Shown here piece after piece: positions 7,521 to 9,972 of a DNA stretch of 9,972 nt. Each line of letters starts with the position of its first letter. Within the stretch, counting starts at the first letter, position 1. The translations under genes and the position numbers were made by a program. The stretch is from assembly GCA_040758475.1 (NCBI GenBank), contig JBFLVN010000135.1, positions 1-9,972 on the forward strand, read 5' to 3'. The DNA is from JBFLVN01 sp040758475 (lineage in GTDB: Bacteria; JAGRBM01). Below the pieces are notes generated by a model. The model had not been told where the DNA came from and made no database searches. It was given only the letters and a program-made list of their open reading frames with translations.

Positions 7521-8162
7521 TTACCGCTTCATCATTCCGTTGAGCACGAGATCGAATTTCTTCATCATCATGTCGGCCATGGAGAAAGCCTTGCCGAGAA
7601 AGACCCATTCGAGACACGTGAGGTTGTAGATGCCCGCGAGCACCCGGGCGGCGATGGCGGCGTCCAGGTCCGGCCGCAGTTCGCCCGCCTGTTTTCCTTC
7701 TTCGATGAACCGGATGTAGAGCCCGAGGATTTCCTGGTACGTCTGCACGTCGAGTTGGAGGAGCGCCGGGCTCGCGAAAATTTCGCGGATGAGAAGCTCG
7801 AAGAGGGCTCCCTCCCGTTCAGCCGTATCGCTCGAAAACCGCATGAGCGCGGCGATCTTCTTGCGGAAAGTAGGGGCCTTGAGCGTGCGGGCGTAATCAA
7901 GAAATTCGCCAGTCACTTTCCGGTAATACTCGACGAGAATGGCTTCCTTGCCGTCGAAGTAATTAAAGAAAGTCCCCTTCCCCAAATCCGCCCGGTCCGT
8001 GATCTCCTGGATCGTGGTTTCGCCATACCCTTTGGCGGCGAAAAGCTCGATGGCCGCCCGGTAGATTCTCTCCCGGCGGTCGGCCTTCTGGCGCTCCCGC
8101 CGCGAAGGCATCACGCCCGGGAGGGGCGCTTTGATTTCGACCTTGGTTAAAGCGGGGGGCAT
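7521..8162 (-). CDS. TetR-family transcriptional repressor of the export operon
   Basis: The 213-residue protein has a TetR N-terminal DNA-binding domain at about residues 30-76: IYRAAIELFAAKGYGETTI, then EITDRADLGKGTFFNYFDGKEAIL. The G-TFFNYF signature is the recognition helix region. The C-terminal part is helical and would form the ligand pocket and dimer interface. I chose the ATG at 8162, with GGGGAAGG 10 bp upstream. The in-frame ATG at 8198 lies inside the operator-like palindrome and upstream of the expected transcript start, so it is unlikely. Another ATG at 8111 (196 residues) is possible but has no ribosome-binding site. It is the first gene of the minus-strand operon, so it probably represses itself and the exporter genes. 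The ligand is unknown and may be the exported compound or a lipid. Confidence 0.92.
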   Translation of the reverse strand: MPPALTKVEIKAPLPGVMPSRRERQKADRRERIYRAAIELFAAKGYGETTIQEITDRADLGKGTFFNYFDGKEAILVEYYRKVTGEFLDYARTLKAPTFRKKIAALMRFSSDTAEREGALFELLIREIFASPALLQLDVQTYQEILGLYIRFIEEGKQAGELRPDLDAAIAARVLAGIYNLTCLEWVFLGKAFSMADMMMKKFDLVLNGMMKR

Positions 8163-8183
8163 TGGAATTTGACCTTCCCCAAA

Positions 8184-8199
8184 AATGACCTTGGTCATT
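8184..8199. promoter_or_regulatory. Candidate TetR operator (16-bp inverted repeat)
   Basis: AATGACC-TT-GGTCATT is a perfect inverted repeat of 7-bp arms around 2 bp. It overlaps the -10 element and the expected transcription start of tetR, the classic position for autorepression. Related ACC-NN-GGT cores occur at 8204-8211, between the -35 and -10, and at 8140-8147, within GACCTTGGTTAA. These could be auxiliary sites. Binding by the adjacent TetR protein is inferred from position. Confidence 0.6.
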
Positions 8200-8225
8200 A
8201 TTTACCCAGGTCGGAAAATTGTCAA
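8197..8225 (-). promoter_or_regulatory. Sigma-70-type promoter of the tetR-exporter operon
   Basis: On the minus strand TTGACA (8225-8220) is separated by 17 bp from AATAAT (8202-8197). The -35 is a full match to consensus and the -10 matches 5 of 6. Transcription would start near 8190, which leaves a leader of about 28 nt before the chosen tetR start at 8162. Confidence 0.6.
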
Positions 8226-8405
8226 GAAAAATCCGGCACCCTCCTCCAAACCGTATTCCCCCCTGCCAAGGGGCATGCCTTTGTCTGCACCCCAAAGGGC
8301 AACTAGGATCACTTTCGCGACGGCCAAATCCGCCGGAGCATGCCGAAACTTCCTCCCGCTCCTCTCTTTTCACCCAGAGAAAGGCGCGTGAAATCAGCAA
8401 GTTTC
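8226..8405. other. Divergent intergenic region with small hairpins and no gene
   Basis: No coding frame is convincing here. Visible structures are a hairpin CCCC-TGCCAA-GGGG (8260-8273), an adjacent imperfect stem GCCTTTG pairing with CAAAGGGC (8277-8300), and CGGC...GCCG (8321-8335). They may form part of the ispG leader or be chance GC-rich palindromes. No known riboswitch or small RNA was recognised. Confidence 0.35.
8281..8309 (+). promoter_or_regulatory. Possible ispG promoter
   Basis: TTGTCT (8281-8286) and TAGGAT (8304-8309) are 17 bp apart, each matching consensus at 4 of 6 positions. Transcription would begin near 8316, leaving a leader of about 105 nt before ispG. The match is modest and could be chance. 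Confidence 0.25.
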
Positions 8406-8412
8406 AAGGGAG
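8406..8412 (+). promoter_or_regulatory. ispG ribosome-binding site
   Basis: AAGGGAG lies 8 bp before the ATG at 8421 and fixes the ispG start. Confidence 0.65.
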
Positions 8413-8420
8413 CTTGAAAG

Positions 8421-9503
8421 ATGCATTACTCGACCCGCCCCGAACGGCGAAAGACCCGGCAAGTGAAAGTCGGAAAAATCGCCATCGGAGGCGACGCCCC
8501 CGTCTCCGTCCAGTCCATGACGACGACGAACACCTGGGACGCCCAGGCGACCCTGGCCCAGATTCACGAACTCGAACAGGCGGGCTGCGAAATCGTCCGC
8601 TGCACCGTCCCCACGGAGAAGGACGCGGCGGCCCTTCCGGAAATCCTCGCTGGAACGAAAATCCCCGTCGTGGCCGATATCCATTTCGACTACCGCATGG
8701 CCATCAAGGCGGCGGAGGCGGGCGTCAACAAGCTTCGCCTCAACCCCGGCAACATCGGCGGCGAGAAGAAAGTCCAGATGGTCGTGGACTGCGCTAAAGC
8801 CCACAAACTCCCCATCCGCATCGGCGTGAACGCGGGCTCCCTCGAAAAAGAACTTCTCGAAAAGTACCTGCGTCCCACTCCCGAGGCCATGTACGAAAGC
8901 GGCATGCGCCACATCAAGATTCTCGAAGAAGCGGGCTTTTACGACATCGTCATTTCGCTCAAAGCCTCCGATCCCAAGCTGATGATCGATTCCTATTCGC
9001 TCCTGGCCACCCGGTGCGATTACCCCTTCCACCTGGGCGTGACCGAGGCGGGGACCAAGTTCACCGGGACGATCAAGAACGCCATCGGCATGGGCGCGCT
9101 TTTGGAAAAAGGTATTGGCGATACGATCCGCGTGTCGCTCACGGCCGAGCCGGTCGAGGAAGTGAAGGCGGGTTTTGAAATCCTCAAGGCCCTGCGCATC
9201 CGGGAGAAGGGCATTAATTTGATCGCCTGCCCCACCTGCGGGCGCCTGGAAATCGACCTCTTCAAGCTCTGCGATCAGGTCGAAGCCCGGCTCAAGAACG
9301 TCGAAGAGCCCATCGAAATCGCCATCATGGGATGCGTCGTCAACGGCCCCGGCGAAGCCCAGGCCGCCAAGATCGGCCTTGCCGCCGGCAGGGGCCAGGG
9401 CGTCCTCTACCTGAACGGCGAAGTGGTCAAGAAGGTCAAAGAAGAAGACATGCTCAAGGCCCTGGTCGAACAAGTCGAACAGGTCGTCGGGCACCCGGTG
9501 TAA
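8421..9503 (+). CDS. ispG: 4-hydroxy-3-methylbut-2-en-1-yl diphosphate synthase (flavodoxin-type)
   Basis: IspG (GcpE) makes HMBPP from the cyclic diphosphate MEcPP in the penultimate step of the MEP isoprenoid pathway, in the cytosol, using a 4Fe-4S cluster. The 360-residue protein opens with the TIM-barrel half: RRKTRQVKVGKIAIGG, then PVSVQSMTTTNTWD, VRCTVPTEKDA, VADIHFDYRMA and KLRLNPGNIG. The C-terminal half holds the cluster ligands Cys270 and Cys273 (ACPTCGR) and Cys305 (MGCVVNGPGEA), with Glu312 as the usual fourth ligand. All key residues are present, so it should be active. The length fits the common bacterial form without the insert seen in plant and some other enzymes. AAGGGAG lies 8 bp before the ATG. 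It is divergent from the tetR operon and not obviously linked to it, although isoprenoid lipids are conceivable RND substrates. A GC-rich hairpin repeat starts 19 bp after its stop. Confidence 0.97.
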   Translation: MHYSTRPERRKTRQVKVGKIAIGGDAPVSVQSMTTTNTWDAQATLAQIHELEQAGCEIVRCTVPTEKDAAALPEILAGTKIPVVADIHFDYRMAIKAAEAGVNKLRLNPGNIGGEKKVQMVVDCAKAHKLPIRIGVNAGSLEKELLEKYLRPTPEAMYESGMRHIKILEEAGFYDIVISLKASDPKLMIDSYSLLATRCDYPFHLGVTEAGTKFTGTIKNAIGMGALLEKGIGDTIRVSLTAEPVEEVKAGFEILKALRIREKGINLIACPTCGRLEIDLFKLCDQVEARLKNVEEPIEIAIMGCVVNGPGEAQAAKIGLAAGRGQGVLYLNGEVVKKVKEEDMLKALVEQVEQVVGHPV

Positions 9504-9521
9504 GAAGGCTTCCTTCGTTCC

Positions 9522-9559
9522 CCCCTCCCCCTGGAGGGGGGAGGGTTGGGGAGGGGGTG
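9522..9559 (+). repeat. Left 38-bp inverted repeat
   Basis: It reads CCCCTCCCCCTGG followed by AGGGGGGAGGG, TTGGGG and AGGGGGTG. The first 24 bases form a hairpin (CCCTCCCCC pairing with GGGGGAGGG), placed 19 bp after the ispG stop. It has no following T-run, so it is not a typical intrinsic terminator. Its inner GGGGAGGGGG could supply a Shine-Dalgarno to the enclosed gene. Confidence 0.85.
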
Positions 9560-9916
9560 ACGGCCTTGCCCAAACCCCGAATCAAACAGTTCAGTAGAAA
9601 ACTCCGGTCCAATCCAACGGATGCAGAACGTCTGCTCTGGAGGCATCTTCGCCGCCGGGAGGTAGCTGGTTTTAAATTCCGACGACAACATCCGATCGGC
9701 CCTTACATCACTGACTTCATTTGCCTGGAAAAGAAACTGATTATCGAAGTGGATGGCGGACAGCACAACGAAACTCCGGTCATCGAACGAGACCAAGCAA
9801 GAGCCGAATGGCTTGAATCAGAAGGCTTTCGAGTTCTTCGATTTTGGAATAATGAAGTAATGCAAAATGCCGAAGGAGTAATTGAAAAAATCCTGGAAAC
9901 GTTAGGTGTTCGCTAA
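9557..9916 (+). CDS. DUF559 endonuclease-like protein
   Basis: The 119-residue protein fits the DUF559 family, small single-domain proteins with the PD-(D/E)xK fold related to Vsr mismatch endonuclease. It has NPTDAERLLWRHLRRR (19-34), then GFKFRRQHPIGPYITDFIC with Asp53, LIIEVDGGQH with Glu64, Asp66 and His70, and GFRVLRFWNNEV (90-101). The Asp...Glu-x-Asp set is a plausible metal site. The cellular role is unknown for most members. The gene lies between two inverted repeats. The start is either the GTG at 9557, which is the end of the left repeat, or a TTG at 9566, which would sit about 11 bp after GGAGG in the repeat. Its 3' half is AT-rich (AATAATGAAGTAATGCAAAA) compared with ispG, suggesting separate origin. 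The open frame continues upstream to 9332, but only as a shadow of ispG and the repeat. Confidence 0.88.
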   Translation: MTALPKPRIKQFSRKLRSNPTDAERLLWRHLRRREVAGFKFRRQHPIGPYITDFICLEKKLIIEVDGGQHNETPVIERDQARAEWLESEGFRVLRFWNNEVMQNAEGVIEKILETLGVR

Positions 9917-9917
9917 A

Positions 9918-9955
9918 CACCCCCTCCCTAACCCTCCCCCCTCCAGGGGGAGGGG
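9918..9955 (-). repeat. Right 38-bp inverted repeat
   Basis: Its reverse complement matches the left copy at 37 of 38 positions; the one change is A for G in TTAGGG versus TTGGGG. It begins one base after the stop codon of the DUF559 gene. A further GGGGAGGGTT (reverse complement of 9961-9970) near the window edge may be part of another copy. Confidence 0.85.
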
Positions 9956-9972
9956 ATCGGAACCCTCCCCAT

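Larger units (their letters stand above)
9522..9955 (+). mobile_element. Compact inverted-repeat element carrying a DUF559 nuclease gene
   Basis: A 434-bp unit is bounded by two 38-bp inverted repeats that differ at one position. A single gene fills the interior exactly: its GTG codon is the last three bases of the left repeat, and its stop codon ends one base before the right repeat. No transposase and no clear target-site duplication are seen. G/C-rich hairpin repeats of this general type are often seen beside DUF559 genes, from memory and not checked here. Mobility is therefore inferred from the symmetry and from the base composition, which seems more AT-rich than the neighbours. Confidence 0.6.

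Noticed and set aside
8163..8198. tetR start at ATG 8198
   Set aside because: It lies within the palindrome and overlaps the -10 element, upstream of the predicted transcript start. ATG 8162 has a better ribosome-binding site.
8394..9494. 366-codon minus-strand open frame opposite ispG
   Set aside because: It is a full-length antisense shadow of a clear ispG gene with no recognisable family.
9523..9545. Intrinsic terminator after ispG
   Set aside because: The hairpin is strong but is not followed by a T-run, and it is one arm of the inverted-repeat element. It may still slow transcription.
1..9972. CRISPR arrays, tRNA or rRNA genes
   Set aside because: No regularly spaced direct repeats and no tRNA or rRNA signature were seen on either strand.

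Overview
The window looks like chromosomal DNA from a GC-rich, Gram-negative (diderm) bacterium. It encodes an outer-membrane beta-barrel protein with a signal peptide and a C-terminal Phe, a periplasmic LolA-like protein and a flavodoxin-type IspG of the MEP pathway. Gene content and style suggest an uncultured Desulfobacterota/Myxococcota-like or neighbouring lineage, but the sequence alone does not fix the taxon.

Left region (1-2789): a putative peptide-modification (RiPP-like) locus. A PqqD-like RiPP recognition element overlaps a gene for an unusual fusion protein, an S26B-type (SipW-like) Ser/His peptidase domain joined to an HPr-kinase-like P-loop kinase. This is followed by a radical SAM/SPASM enzyme. 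The three genes are tightly coupled: a 13-bp overlap, then a gap of 8 bp with the third gene's Shine-Dalgarno inside the end of the second. A divergent reading frame at the left edge (36 residues visible) looks like the N-terminus of an ABC exporter. No precursor peptide is visible. The combination of recognition element, peptidase+kinase, radical SAM/SPASM and a possible exporter is the best candidate here for an undescribed system.

Middle region (2790-8162, all minus strand): a lipid or hydrophobic-compound export operon. It is read as TetR regulator, then LolA-like outer-membrane lipoprotein-sorting-type protein, then a 795-residue RND/MMPL exporter with two sterol-sensing-like halves, then a DUF1302-like outer-membrane barrel. 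A near-consensus sigma-70 promoter (TTGACA, 17 bp, AATAAT) precedes tetR. A 16-bp inverted repeat overlaps its -10 element and is a strong candidate for the TetR operator. The barrel gene and the radical SAM gene meet tail to tail with no bases between their stop codons.

Right region (8163-9972): ispG, a housekeeping isoprenoid gene, is divergent from the tetR operon. It is followed by a compact element of about 434 bp. In it a DUF559 endonuclease-like gene sits exactly between two 38-bp inverted repeats (37/38 identical), each able to fold into a hairpin. The gene looks more AT-rich than its surroundings, and the repeats abut its start and stop codons, which suggests a minimal mobile or repeat-carried nuclease unit.
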